From Saccoglossus kowalevskii (lineage: Eukaryota > Hemichordata > Enteropneusta > Harrimaniidae): a stretch of DNA of 64,000 nt. Location of the stretch: positions 97,952 to 161,951 of the forward strand of contig NW_003143808.1 in the NCBI RefSeq assembly GCF_000003605.2, read 5' to 3'. Each line of letters opens with the position of its first letter. Within the stretch, counting starts at the first letter, position 1. Shown here piece after piece: positions 23,092-35,283 of this stretch. A program made the translations under genes and the position numbers. The notes beneath the pieces are model-generated. The model was not told the origin of the DNA. It did not search any database and saw only the letters and a program-made list of their open reading frames with translations.

Positions 23092-24674
23092 GATTATTTA
23101 TATACCCTATATACAAGCCACTTCGCGATGAGCGTCTTTTGCGGTCAGTAATATTTACGGACATTTTTGTTCACTATTGGCGATCTGCCCCGCTAGGATT
23201 GCCCTTAAAATCAATTTTGTGTGTCTGTGTGTGTGATTTCCAGTGTTTTCACGTATTAATTCTTCTGTGATTTTTTGGCTTGGCCTATTTCCCTCAAACT
23301 TGGCAGGCAGGTCACACCATCACCCTAGTTATTAGGTAAAATCTGAAGAAAAGAAATTGGCCCACCGTTGCCATAGTAGCAGCCAAAAAACTGTTTTTGT
23401 TTTTTTTTGATAGCTTTGTGCCAAATGTATCTCCTCCTACAAATTCAGGATAAAACTTCTCAGACGTTGCTCATTCTACTCAGCTTGAGTGTGGGCACAA
23501 AGTTACTATTTGAATTTTTGATATCTTTTTTCATAACTGAGAAATTTGACTCTTCTGAGATTTTTCTGGCTGGGCCTATTTGGTTCAAACTTGGCAGGCA
23601 AGTCACACCTTCACTCTAGTTAATAGGTTGTAAAATCTGTAAACAAATTCTGGCCACCGTTTCCATGGCAACAGCAAAAAAAAACTGATTTTTGTTAATA
23701 CCTTCGCGCCAAATGTATCTCATCCTACAATTCTAGGATTACTCAGCCTGAGTGTGGGCATACATTTACTAGTTGTTTTATGTCTATTTTCATTACCGAG
23801 AAACTTGACCTAAAAGTAGGGGTAACTTTTCACCAGCGGCTTTTAACTGCTCTGTGTTTTTTTTTTTTGGCTTTGCTGATTTTGTTCATACTTGACAGAC
23901 AGGTCGTACTGTCACTAATTGAAAAACAATTCTCGCTCACCACTGCCATGGCAATAGCCAACAACGGATTTTTTAATACTTTCGCCCCAAAATTATTTCC
24001 TTCCACCAGTCTTGTAATAGCAGTGTTAATACCGGCACCAACAATGTTACACTGTATCAACGTATAAATCCCAACACAACTTTGAACTATAAATGAACTG
24101 TAAATGCTGCCTTCAATCTAGAAAATATTATCGAAAAACGGTTGGAAATAATAAATTTAACAGCAGAATACGTCCTAGCAATAAAATAGAGTGACTTCTA
24201 AAGACTGAACGTTTTTTTGCGAACTTCGTATACGGGGCCCGGTTTTTGTTATAAACCGACGTTAGCTTCACGTTCATGTCCTACCATGGCAACAGCCGAA
24301 AACATGACCGCCAACCAGCCTACCGGCTTGTTTTATAAACTGGCTTGGCAATTCCCACCACCAATTAGACCATGTCACAGCATTTCGGCTACTTTTCCAA
24401 CAAATCCAAAATCACTCGATAATTTTGTTTACTTTACATTTGTACTATGATAACATTTGAAGTTACGATAATTTTAATGCATACATGTACACTCTCAAAA
24501 CATACCCCAAAATAAGAGAAATTGGGATATAGCCTTGACAAAAAAGCATTATTTGTTCTTAATATTGCATTTTTTTCTATCTGTGTAACTTCATGTGGAA
24601 ATCCTGATGAGATTTAAAGTTCAGTTCACAACTAACGGTTTTGCAATATTAGAGGCTGTGAACTTGTCCATGGA
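23092..24674 (+). repeat. Second copy of the 20.7-kb repeat, split by a 1.15-kb insertion
   Basis: The left part 23092-23181 (cacttcgcgatgagcgtctt to gttcactatt) and right part 24330-24674 (tttataaactggcttgg to aacttgtccatgga) join at exactly the point that is continuous in 20745-21140. The DNA between them (23182-24329) is therefore inserted relative to copy 1, or was lost from copy 1. Confidence 0.8.
23260..24070 (+). repeat. Tandem array, three units of about 290 bp
   Basis: The block caaacttggcaggcaggtca, then cac-gttgccatag-agcagcc, recurs near 23297, 23587 and, more diverged, 23885. Between blocks, gccaaatgtatctc-tcctac and ctcagc-tgagtgtgggca recur as well. A reverse copy of part of the unit sits at 19195-19545. 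Confidence 0.8.
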
Positions 24675-26017
24675 GGCTGCAAATTAATAAATGTCTGTTC
24701 ACATTTGATGATAGGCAATTTTGATTAAGTAAGGGTATTCGGAAGCAATATTCTTCTGTCGAAGATCGGCTGGTCAATGTGAGCTAAGAAATAAATAAAT
24801 TCGAGTTCAAAATCAAATCGTTCGATTTTTGCAGCAGACGTTCGACGCGCGTCTTTCACGCATCTCGCGAGATCTCGCAGTTGAACGGAAAATCACCTAT
24901 TATATTACAATATAATTTTTTGTGTGAATGGAGATATTGTATTGTTAAATAAAGTACGTATATTATTTTTAATAACTTTATACAACGTGTTTTATGCATC
25001 ATTGAAATAACGTAATTATGGCATTATGACAATTTACGTAAATAAATCACATGAAAAGAACTGTATTTTGCTGTTATAAAATACCGTTATGATAATGTTT
25101 ATTAAAATGGTACTAGAGTTATGACATTTAAATCTGCAATACAATCGTTTTTAACAAACGTCACTATGACGTACCCAGGGAAGATACATATGTGTTATTA
25201 GAAAATAACACTTTTATAACGTTATAAAATTACAATATAAGGCCAGACCAAAACAAATTACTTGTTCATCGGACCCGCGTGCACCTATCATATCGCATTT
25301 TGGATTTTTTTTTTTTTAATTTCGTCAAAAATTCACTTGACCGTCGGTGGCGCTGAACAGACTCTTGCAAAGTGTGATACTTCAGGACGAGTGTTGTCTG
25401 TGCGTCCCCAAAACGCATTCATACGGTCGGCCGGCCGTCGACTGCTATCTTTTATCTGCATTGCTACATCGATTTTGTTTCCTGGGTGATGGTTAATACA
25501 TCGAATAAAGAACTTACAAGATGAGTATTATCGTTATAGTCTGTGTATGCCGTGAGGGTTAAAATGTTTTAATGCCAAAAACGTTGATCTCCGTGAATTC
25601 GGATCAGACATTTTGACAGTCGATGTTCTAAAATAAATGAAGAATCCATAGAAAAAAATATCTGATATTCGAAATATATAGAACAATATTACTGTGAAAC
25701 CATGTACAGAAGTTCGGGTTTGTGATGAAGTGCGTTACTTTCACTGTGTTGCACACAACCTACCCAAATGTGAACACTGACCCTGGATGTATATTTGGAA
25801 TGTCAGAAGATAATATTTGTACCAAGTCAACGTCAGTAGCCAGTAGAAATGGATTTTTAGTGCTGAAAAACAGTGCAAGTAAAGTCAAGTCAAAGAAAAT
25901 TGAACCGCCTCATGATCATGGTAAAAAATGACTTAAAGTCCCCAGATTCTGTATAATGATGCCATTGATTTATTTGAAAGTATTGAAGCGAGTTGGACAA
26001 AAAACAACATTGAAGCG
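24675..26017. other. Intergenic; two short open segments of unknown status
   Basis: A 69-codon frame at 25722-25931 is followed, in another frame, by a 41-codon open stretch from 25937 to 26061 that looks protein-like (contains DLFESIEASW). No splice arrangement joins them convincingly and no family is recognised. Confidence 0.3.
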
Positions 26018-26625
26018 GCAAACTACACTGGCGCATTCGGGGTGATTAATTTGTTTTTGTAGTTAAAATAAAATAAATAAATTCGTGTGTGTTAGTGCAA
26101 AATCACCCTGACTGGTTTATTCTGCAGGAAATTCATTGCTATTAAATATTCATGAATGCACATATTAAAATGAGGTGGGCACAGAAATACATGCATAATG
26201 AGGACAACATGGTAAAGGTCACACTGCAGACCCAACATGGCGGCACGTTGAAATTCAAGTTTGTCGTAGTCGTTTCTAATTCATCACAATATGTAAAAAA
26301 GTAACTCTACTATTCGTAGAATTAAATAAAAATCGGCTGCTACAATCAGCCGTCGTCTTCTCAATCAAATGTCAGTTGAAGTGATATTGTGATTGGCTTA
26401 GATGATTGTCAATTAGAACACTCATTATCATAATTACTCTTTGAAAATTGGACGAGTTTCTGCAGTGTCGAAAAAGGGCAATGCAGAATAAACCAGTTGA
26501 GGTGATTTCGCAGTTACAGGGGATTTAGCACTCATGCCCCCATTTCGCGAATTATTTTATTTTATTTGAACTACAAAAACAAATTAATTTCCCCGACTGC
26601 ATCAGTCTAGTGGCAAACCAGACAG
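26018..26625. mobile_element. Non-autonomous TIR (foldback) element, about 600 bp
   Basis: The left arm 26018-26140 (contains attaatttgtttttgtagtt and actggtttattctgca) is inverted at 26470-26625 (contains tgcagaataaaccagt and aactacaaaaacaaattaat). Arms are about 100-120 bases with small indels. No transposase frame was seen inside. Confidence 0.8.
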
Positions 26626-26956
26626 TTGCTACAGTTTGTGATTGCCTGTGGTATATCGATAGTCACCATGAAAAGTTTCAAAACTGCTCTTGTTTTATTC
26701 CTGATGCATTCAGCCAATTTCATGGATACAATCAGTGGAAAATTCAAAGGCATAAAAAACCTTCTATTTGTGCATAATGTTTAGAACAAATTAGCTAAAA
26801 CATTGTAAAGGTATTACTCCATCAAATAATTAATCTAGAAGTAAGAAACTGATGTTGGCTATTGAACAGTTTCAAAAATACAAGGAGTATAATAAAAGAC
26901 AACCTGTTGGATAATGACTACATAAAAACCGGTAAAAAACAATTCAGTGGAGTTAG

Positions 26957-27264
26957 CAGGGGTCGAAATACTCTGGTGCACACTGCACTATGCACATAGA
27001 TTATTAGCTAGTGCAAGTAAACTCAAAATATAATGTGCACGCTGTGCATGTAGAAATTAACACAACATTTTCCCATTATATTCACTAAGCCTAAATTAAG
27101 ACAACTCAAAAAAAGCTAATTCTTTCGTGATCGCATCGATCAAGAACCCGTAAATTTTATTTAAACTTTAAAAGTGGTGCATTTCACAACAAGTTAGTGC
27201 AGGTAAATTTCAAATTCAACATGCACACTATGCATGCAGGGAAAAAATTCTATTTCAATCCCTG
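26957..27264. mobile_element. hAT-like MITE (308 bp)
   Basis: The 14-bp termini caggggtcgaaata (26957-26970) and tatttcaatccctg (27251-27264) are inverted, with the CAGGG start usual for hAT elements. A gagttag direct repeat flanks both ends (26950-26956; 27264-27270, overlapping the last base). Each half carries a subterminal repeat, gtgca(a/g)gtaaa, then gcacgctgtgcatg or gcacactatgcatg. Confidence 0.75.
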
Positions 27265-29739
27265 AGTTAGACCATTGTGCAACAAATGCCACAACGGGTA
27301 ATCGGGTAAATTTGTATATATGTGAGGCTACGTATTCTGATTTAATTAAAGTATTTGCTAGACCATTTATTTCAATAAATGGCCTTGCAAAAAAGTCACA
27401 GTGAAAGTCTATTTGTACTTTGGTTAACCATTGTTGTTTAATGCTATTTTTCTGAGTAGCCGTGAATGATTTTCCGACGTTGTTATACTATTATTGTTTG
27501 ATCAATGTGACAGTATTTGAGTGTGGAACCACGATTGGTTCATTACGGTTCTGTAATTAATTGAATAGATTGAAATTACTATTTTATTGTAAGCGATATC
27601 TTGTATAACTGTAACTGTGTTTGTGTTCTATAAAAACTAGAACACATACTGGTGTGAGTAACCTTGCCAGCATACTGATTATTGGCCAGAACAGTCAGAC
27701 AGCTCTTAATATTGACAAAGAGCGCCCTCATATGTCAGTTTTCATTTAACTTGACTTTTGTTTATAATGACTATATGAAAGTGCTTTTTCAATGTTCCAT
27801 GCAAGTTGTAGGGATTTTCCGATACCCATTGTAGTAGTGCACTGGAGGTAGCGTTATTCTGTTATTTGCCGTTATTGATCTGTTAATTAAATGTTGTTCT
27901 TCGGAGATTTGGGGATGAGTGTGAGTGTGAGTTTATTTCCATAACAATATTCAATATTTTTATTTCATGGTGCTGTCACTCTAAGATCCAAACAAGTTAT
28001 TGATGATCTGAGAAAATATTCATTTCCGAGCACTGTACAACAGAGGTATTTTAGTGCATTGGTTATTGATACCATTCATAGTCTTCATCCATGCTATGTA
28101 CATCAAGTTTGGGGTGTGGCAATATCATAAAGTGTGAAGTTCAATTGACCTCGTTGTGATGCATGTGTTGTGGGTTACGAAAAAAGGGTCAAAGCATGAG
28201 CACTGCATATACAATGCTAATAACTTTAACGAGGTTTGATGTTGACATATCTCATGAATATTATTTTAAAATGGAATTATGAATAGAAAGCATTTATTAT
28301 GCAGGAATCCCATGTATTTGGTCTTGGCCCCCACTTTGTATATTGTGGTTATTTTAAGACTGTACATGCATTCTATCATACTAAACTGGTCACCAAATTT
28401 AACAAGTGTTTCTGCTTTTTGCACTGATGGCGTTGAGAGCTTTGGCAAGCCTAAATAGGTTTTGATTGTAAACATCGCTACCAGTGGCTGTTCCTGGTTC
28501 CATGCGTCAAGATCTGGTTTCAAAATGCCAGAAATACTCAATTTTGATGATTTTTTGTCACTAAAATGGCCATCATTCAGCCAATTTGAGTTCAATCATG
28601 AAATGAATGGATGTGTACAAATATCCCAAGATGTATGATGCATATGTGCAGTTAGAATGTTATTAGTCTGGCATGTTCGAGATGCAGCTGGGGATGCACA
28701 CACGAAGATCAATTCATAAGTTCCCATTTTCAGACAAAACAATGTATGATGCACATTAAGTTTGTTGTTATCTGCTGAGAAAATTATTGTAACCATGTCA
28801 ACCACAATTACTGTACATCATGAACCAAGGTCAAACAGTAGTTATATAATTTTTAGACATAAATCATAGAGATCAAAGCTTTAATCAAGATATTTTTGTC
28901 TCATAGGTGTACCAGTGAACCTTGTTATTGTCAAACAGAATACTATTTTATTTTCTCAATTATAGAATCAAAATATTGCTCTTAAACTGTATTTTCAAAT
29001 ATTGTAGCAATTTTCAAAATACTGAGCAAATCAGAATATGCATGTCAGATTTGTTAACAATTTTTAATATAAGTTATTGTCCGGGAATAATGCCATAGCA
29101 TGCTTGAAAATAAACAATACATCATCTTACTCATCATCTCCCTCATTTGAGAAATATTGAGAGTTCAAATATTTTATTTGGCAAATCCATAATGATGATC
29201 ACATGCCTTACTTCAAAGTGACCCACCCTGACAAGGTTACAGACAAGAAACGTTCTTTCCTTATTTAGAGTTTCACTCTGATGTTTATATTTTCATGAAG
29301 TAGTAGCAAAGATTAATAACTGTGTTGCAATCTTTTTTGAAAAGCTGAAATTCAAAAAGTCATCATAAAGTATAAATCACATTATAGTTATGACACTATA
29401 ATTCTTGTTCTTATAACACACGGTACCTTTGTAGAAAAGTTGTGTGATATTTTTATTATCATTATAAGAAAATGAACTATAGAGTCACGAAATAATGAGA
29501 AAAATGAAAAGTGGTAATGCAACAACTAAAAAGCCATAAATCATTATTGCGCCTACTTAAGCCATTGATACAATATACTTTTATTTCTCTCTATACTATT
29601 TTCAAATTCCCCACAATAATGAAAAAAAAAAATTGTTAAAATATCTGCCACAAACAAAGCCTGTCTGTTCTGCTAAATAGCTAACTTTGAGGGATTAATA
29701 ATAACAAAGAGATATAGTTATTAGTAACAAATGTCCCAT
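27265..29739. other. Intergenic, no gene seen
   Basis: AT-rich. A perfect 9-bp stem (tgtgttcta / tagaacaca) lies near 27625-27650. The minus-strand frames at 28266-28805 lack recognisable features and are probably chance. Confidence 0.5.
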
Positions 29740-30367
29740 CGGTCATTGTTTCAATGAGTCTGGATAGAACCTCAGGGATTAATATAACCCAGTCTTGGTT
29801 ATAGGTAACAAATGTTCCATTGGTCTTCAGTGCAATGAGTCTGGCCAGGACCTCAGGATTAATAAAACCCAGTCCACATTAACAAATGTCAGGTCAGAGC
29901 CTCAGGGATTAATAATACCTAGTATTAGTTATAGATAACAATAGTCTCATTGGTAGTTAGTGCAGCGAGTCAAGTCAGGTTCTCTGGGATTAATAATACC
30001 CAGTCTTGGTTATATGTAACAAAAGTCCAATTGGTACATAGTTAGTGAAGTAAGTCAGGTCAGATCCTCTGAGATTAATAATACTCGTGAGTAACAAGCG
30101 CCCCATTGGCAATCAGTGCACTGATGCATGTCAGGGCTTCAGGGGTTAATAATAGCCAGTTCTAGTTATAGGTAATAAATGTCTAATCGATCATTAGTGC
30201 AGTAAGTCAGGTCAGGTCCTCAGGGATTAATAATAGCCAGTTCTATTTATAGGTATCAAATGTCCCATGAGTCATTAGTGAAGTAAGTCAGGTCAGGTCC
30301 TCAGGGATTAATAATAGCCAGTTCTATTTATAGGTATCAAATGTCCCATGAGTCATTAGAGCAGTGA

Positions 30368-30809
30368 NNNNNNNNNNNNNNNNNNNNNNNNNNNNNNNNN
30401 NNNNNNNNNNNNNNNNNNNNNNNNNNNNNNNNNNNNNNNNNNNNNNNNNNNNNNNNNNNNNNNNNNNNNNNNNNNNNNNNNNNNNNNNNNNNNNNNNNNN
30501 NNNNNNNNNNNNNNNNNNNNNNNNNNNNNNNNNNNNNNNNNNNNNNNNNNNNNNNNNNNNNNNNNNNNNNNNNNNNNNNNNNNNNNNNNNNNNNNNNNNN
30601 NNNNNNNNNNNNNNNNNNNNNNNNNNNNNNNNNNNNNNNNNNNNNNNNNNNNNNNNNNNNNNNNNNNNNNNNNNNNNNNNNNNNNNNNNNNNNNNNNNNN
30701 NNNNNNNNNNNNNNNNNNNNNNNNNNNNNNNNNNNNNNNNNNNNNNNNNNNNNNNNNNNNNNNNNNNNNNNNNNNNNNNNNNNNNNNNNNNNNNNNNNNN
30801 NNNNNNNNN
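30368..30809. other. Assembly gap (442 N)
   Basis: The N run begins within a minisatellite unit and ends within a LINE fragment, so the left junction of the LINE is hidden. Confidence 1.
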
Positions 30810-31245
30810 GTGAAAAACTGTTGTTGCATATGTTTATAAAATTGTTTATTCTATTCTGTTTATTTATTATGTTACATTCTATAAACAGCAATTTCCGTTC
30901 TTTCTTATAGGGCTCACAGTCTAAAATAACATGGATTTCATTTTCCACTTTTTTATCATTACATTTTGTACATATTCTATTTTTTCTTCCACTTTTGGCT
31001 TCCTTCTTCGTCCTAATTCGATTTCTAGATTACGGTCACTTATTCTGAATTTTGTTAATATTTAATCTCATGCTGAAGTCCTTTATTTCCTCTAGGTATT
31101 TTTCAGTTTTAAATATTGTTTTGAATAAACTGTATGTTTGTAATTTATTTCCCTCGTTTTGATTGTTACTACAATTAACTATTTGATTTTTCCAGGTCTG
31201 TTTATATTCATTTGATAGTTTACTTTCGATATTTTTTGAGAACTG
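30810..31245 (-). pseudogene. LINE-type retrotransposon ORF2 C-terminal relic, frameshifted
   Basis: Read on the minus strand, the DNA gives a LSNEYKQTWKNQI-like stretch, then KFRISDRNLEIELGRRRKPK, then ICTKCNDKKVENEIHVILDC. This is the [KR]xRxSxHxLxIExGR plus C-x2-C-x8-11-H-x4-5-C knuckle seen at the C terminus of many invertebrate LINE reverse-transcriptase proteins. The two halves lie in different frames; the shift falls in the poly-A run between them (about 30975-30990), so the copy is dead. It sits inside the minisatellite, whose units end ttag-gcagtga before it and resume ttagtgcagtaa after it, a possible target duplication. Confidence 0.8.
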
Positions 31246-31419
31246 TTAGTGCAGTAAGTCAGGTCAGGTCCTCTGGGATAAATAAAACTCAGTCTGAGTT
31301 TTAGGTATATTGAACAAGTGTTCCATTAGTCATTAGACCTCAGGATAAGAAAAAACAGTCCTAGTTACAGGTAACAAATGTCCCAATAGTCCTTAATGCA
31401 GTGAGTCAAGTCCTTGGGA

Positions 31420-31450
31420 ATTAATAATAATGATAATAATAATAATAATA
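31420..31450 (+). repeat. (AAT)n microsatellite
   Basis: A short taataataatgataataat tract within a minisatellite unit. Confidence 0.85.
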
Positions 31451-31690
31451 CCTAGTCTTACTTATAAGTAACAAGCGTCCCATTGGTCATCAGTGCACTG
31501 AGGCAGGTCAAGGCTTCATGGATTAATCAAATAAATATAATAAAACCCATTCCTAGTTATAAGTAACAAATGTCTATTTGGCAGTGAGTCAGGTCGATCA
31601 GAGCCTCAGGAATTAACAATACCCGGTCTTATTTATATGGTAAAGTATTGTCCATTGGTCAGTTCAGTTCAGTTCTATGAGTCAGGCCAG

Positions 31691-32639
31691 GGTAGTTAGA
31701 TACCAATAGATTGAATGTTAAACTTTTGAGTTTTAAAGGTTTTTATTGGTAATATTATTATTCACTTGTGGTACATGTATAAATGATAGTTTAAACATTC
31801 ATCTATCACAGCAAGTATCTGGGAATGAAGGTAGGAAACTTAGCATTTTAGTGAACTGATGGTCTCTCAAAATTTGTTGGGAATGACAAGTGGTTACTCA
31901 CATTCTGGAGCTATACTATATCCACAGTACAGCAATAATAAAAAATGTTTTTGTATTGTGAAACAAATTAAAATGTAATACATGTCATGATTGTTATTTG
32001 TGAGATTGAAAACATGAGGAACAATCTAATAATTTATCATGTTTTCTTTACAGGTAGATTGTATGTCTTATTTATAGCATTTCTAACTGACTATAATATT
32101 GCCCCCGAAAAAAAAAATGCACGACCAGATTTTGCCCCCCATGCAAAATTTAGTGCCGTTGAGTCTGATTAAACATGAAAAATTACTCCAAATTATATAC
32201 AAACTGTTCATAATTATATAGAATTATGAGCCTTTTGATTTGTGCAAAAAAGATATTTGAAGCAAGAGAACATTGATTTTCAATTATCGCGGGTACCAAA
32301 AGCAATAGGGTCAATACCAGAAATTGCGTACACTCATTTGTCTGTGATTGTACAGTCAGCTGCATGCATGCTAAGTGCGTTAAGTGTGTATGGTTAGTAA
32401 TACAGTGATAGTTTATTTATTAACTCATAACAACTTATTGGAAGAGGTTAAAGGTTCCAAAAGAAAATTACGAATACAAATGAATCAAATTACAAAAAGT
32501 CAAAGTCAAAGAGTCAAAGCTCAACCAAAAACAGACTAAAAAAATAAAATAAAATAATAAAATACCCACAAAATACTATAGGCAGAATATAAAAACAAAA
32601 ACCCAATGAACACATAATAATAGATATACATATGTATAT
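31691..32639. other. Intergenic, no gene seen
   Basis: AT-rich. A short A-rich tract with aaaataaaataaaat lies near 32540, possibly a retroelement tail. Confidence 0.45.
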
Positions 32640-32765
32640 AATAAAAGTCAATGACTAAGTTGGTGATGCTGTCTAATAAACAAAGCTGTCAGATATTGAC
32701 ATTAATGAACTAATAAAATCACAAATGTCACAGATATATGATCAAATAAAAAATGTATTTATAAA
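32640..32765 (-). pseudogene. Short LINE C-terminal fragment, inverted
   Basis: The segment from 32662 (ggtgatgctgtctaataaac) is the reverse complement of 33181-33204 at the end of the neighbouring plus-strand relic and stays weakly similar beyond that. The two relics share their 3' ends in opposite orientation. Confidence 0.55.
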
Positions 32766-32819
32766 GCATTGGATTTCCTCAATTAATGATGATAACAGAC
32801 AGTACACTAATACAAAAAA

Positions 32820-33210
32820 CAAAGTGAGGACATACAAATAATTTAAAACAAATTTTATTTTGAAAAACTACTTGATTAAGCTAAAAAAAGTACTCTAACT
32901 AAACTCAGACTGGGCAATCACAGTTCAGAAATTGAAAGAGAAAGACACACCAGAATCAAAAGTAGTAACAGTATTTGCAAATTGTGTAATAAAAATGATA
33001 TTGAAGATGAACACCACTTCTTTATAATATGCCCAGTATATAATTAAGAGAGGATCATTTTACACAAAGAAGCTGGAAAGATTATCGCTGACTTTACAAA
33101 TCTGACACCTGAAAATAAATTCATAAAAATAATGTCAAATAATAGCTTAACAATTCCTTTGGCACAATATCTAAAAAACAGCTTTGTTATTAGACAGCAT
33201 CACCACTCAC
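32820..33210 (+). pseudogene. LINE ORF2 C-terminal relic
   Basis: The plus strand encodes RLGNHSSEIERERHTRIKSS, then ICKLCNKNDIEDEHHFFIIC, then PVYN followed by an in-frame stop and further LINE-like sequence (IMSNNS, IPLAQYLKNSFVIRQ). The C-x2-C-x8-HH-x4-C layout and ExExH motif match the fragment at 30810-31245. It differs enough to be a separate insertion. Stops upstream (32840-32910) and at VYN* show it is not functional. Confidence 0.8.
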
Positions 33211-33214
33211 TTTT

Positions 33215-35283
33215 TACAGTCTTGTTAATTAGGAAGGCTTCCTTAATAATAGGGTTTTGAGCTTTGTTTAGATGGTTGGTATATTTTATTAACTGCTTTT
33301 TAATAAATGAATGAATAGGATATCTATCAACTCACTATAAATTCCCAATTTCAGAGTGTTTTTTGAAACACCTAGGATGAAGCGGCAAAAGCTGAGTTGA
33401 ATGAACTTTTCTCAGCCCAGACTTCACATCTATATATAATAATTGGTCTTAATAGTTTATCATACAATGACAACAATAGTGAGGGGCTGAGACTCTAAAT
33501 ATGACCTAATTTGGCTTTCAAAGAGAATAATGTTTTCCTTCCTTTGTATTTCAGATGTCTAGTTATAATTATAATTTCTCACAATGTTAATCTCATTCCC
33601 TTCAAAAAAATTCACTGTCTATATTAGAGCTGTTCATATTACAGATTGTTCATTGGTGTCAAGTTGGGTGAACCTCATTTCATGAAGAAATCTGTTAATC
33701 TCCAATTTTGATGAAATAGCAGTCTTGTCATTCTCAATGTAAAAATATAGATGTTTATTATTATTGTGACAGAAAGATTACCAATATCTCTGTTTTGTCA
33801 ACAGGTGATCAAAGCCTGTAATCAAGACCTCACAAGGTTCAATCGCCTGCACATATGTCTAATTGCTACCTTTTGAACATCTTTTAACTAGTTTGTTTGG
33901 GGGCTTTCTTTTCCCTAAGCATAAACAAAAAAACAAAACTGGAGACAGTTGTTTTTAATATGTTTGTGATAGGCTCTGTCGTTTAAAGTAGTTTGATTAC
34001 CTTATACCTGTACATGTAGGTTTGACTGGTATTAGACCTGAAGCTAGTTCTAATTTGGGGAGTATTACTGCAGGTTGTAATTTCATCAGTAGATATTTTA
34101 TATGTTGAATTAAAGTTATCTCTTGCTAATTTATATAGTATCTTTTTTTGAGTGCATTTTGTAAGACACTCATCTGTGAAGAAAAATTGGGTTGCATGTA
34201 AGTACTCGTACAAGTTAGACAATATCTATGCCACAGTGCTAACACTTTTCAGAGCTGTAATCTATGTGATAATATGCAGTGTAGCGGCCTACACATGCCT
34301 TGACGGCAATGCAGATACCAAAATTGAAAACACTATTAAGTTTAAGAAATAATTTTGACTCTTAAATAAAATGTCCCATCATTGTCTTTGTATAATAACT
34401 TCCATTCATTAGCCAAATAGTACTATGAAACAGAACTAATGAATACAACATTATCAATAGTTTTGGTTTACTGGAAAACATCACCATATAAATATTTTCA
34501 TAATTAGTCAGTCACTAAATCTTAACGATCTCTACATGAAACTTATTTTAAATTATTTTAATTTTGTCCATTCAAAATTTGAAAGTATATATTTTATTAT
34601 AACCTAACATTCATTTAATAATCTATATATATATATATATATAGCCGGTGTTAAGTGTCACTGCATTTCAGGACTGGGGCACTTTTGAAGTCTTAACATA
34701 TGCCATTTCATCGAAAACTATTTCGTTGAAAGTCCATTTTATCGAATCACCAAGTCGTAATTATCTGAATATGTAATTGTTTTTGTATTTAAATACTAAC
34801 AGATATGGTATGGTATGATTTGAAAGAAACTTTACACGGGATTGCCAGTTGTGTAAATGGTTTATTAAAGAAGGAAATGTCATCGTTTTAGCTAGACACA
34901 TCTGATTCACAGTTGCGTCAAAATTTTGTTTTGTTGAGAGGTTGTAGTGATCTAGAATGATGATCACACCCCCCCCCCCCATATATTAGTACTAGTTAAT
35001 AATATTTTGCTTTGCATTTATTGTAATAATTAAAAGTAAAACATCAGCTGGAATCAAACGTGCACGATGATTTCTTTAATTTGTACTACATTGGGTGGTA
35101 GTTCAGGGGTTTTTCTAGAAAAAAACTGCATAAGGGAGCACTGCACTTCGGTGGCGCCACCAAGTGGAGGAGATAGGGTTCTCCCTACCAGGGTGTGGAG
35201 TTTTTGATAATTCTAAGTTAAAATGGAGCATTCTATGACTTCCTTGGGGCCAAATTATTATTCTGATTGACCAGGGATCACTT
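33215..35283. other. Intergenic with an (AT)n microsatellite at about 34622-34642
   Basis: No gene recognised. A dinucleotide run lies near 34630 and a C-run at 34971-34980. Confidence 0.5.

Larger units (their letters stand above)
29740..31690 (+). repeat. Minisatellite, unit about 81 bp, interrupted by LINE debris and a gap
   Basis: The core words gtcaggtcaggtcctcaggg, attaataatagccagttct and caaatgtcccat(t/g)ggtcatta repeat many times. The two cleanest units start at 30206 and 30287 (81-base spacing). The array occupies 29740-30367 and resumes at 31246-31690; flanking units are more diverged. Confidence 0.9.

Noticed and set aside
30337-30948. Long minus-strand frame crossing the second gap.
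   Set aside because: Only its last part is real sequence, which belongs to the LINE relic; the rest is N.
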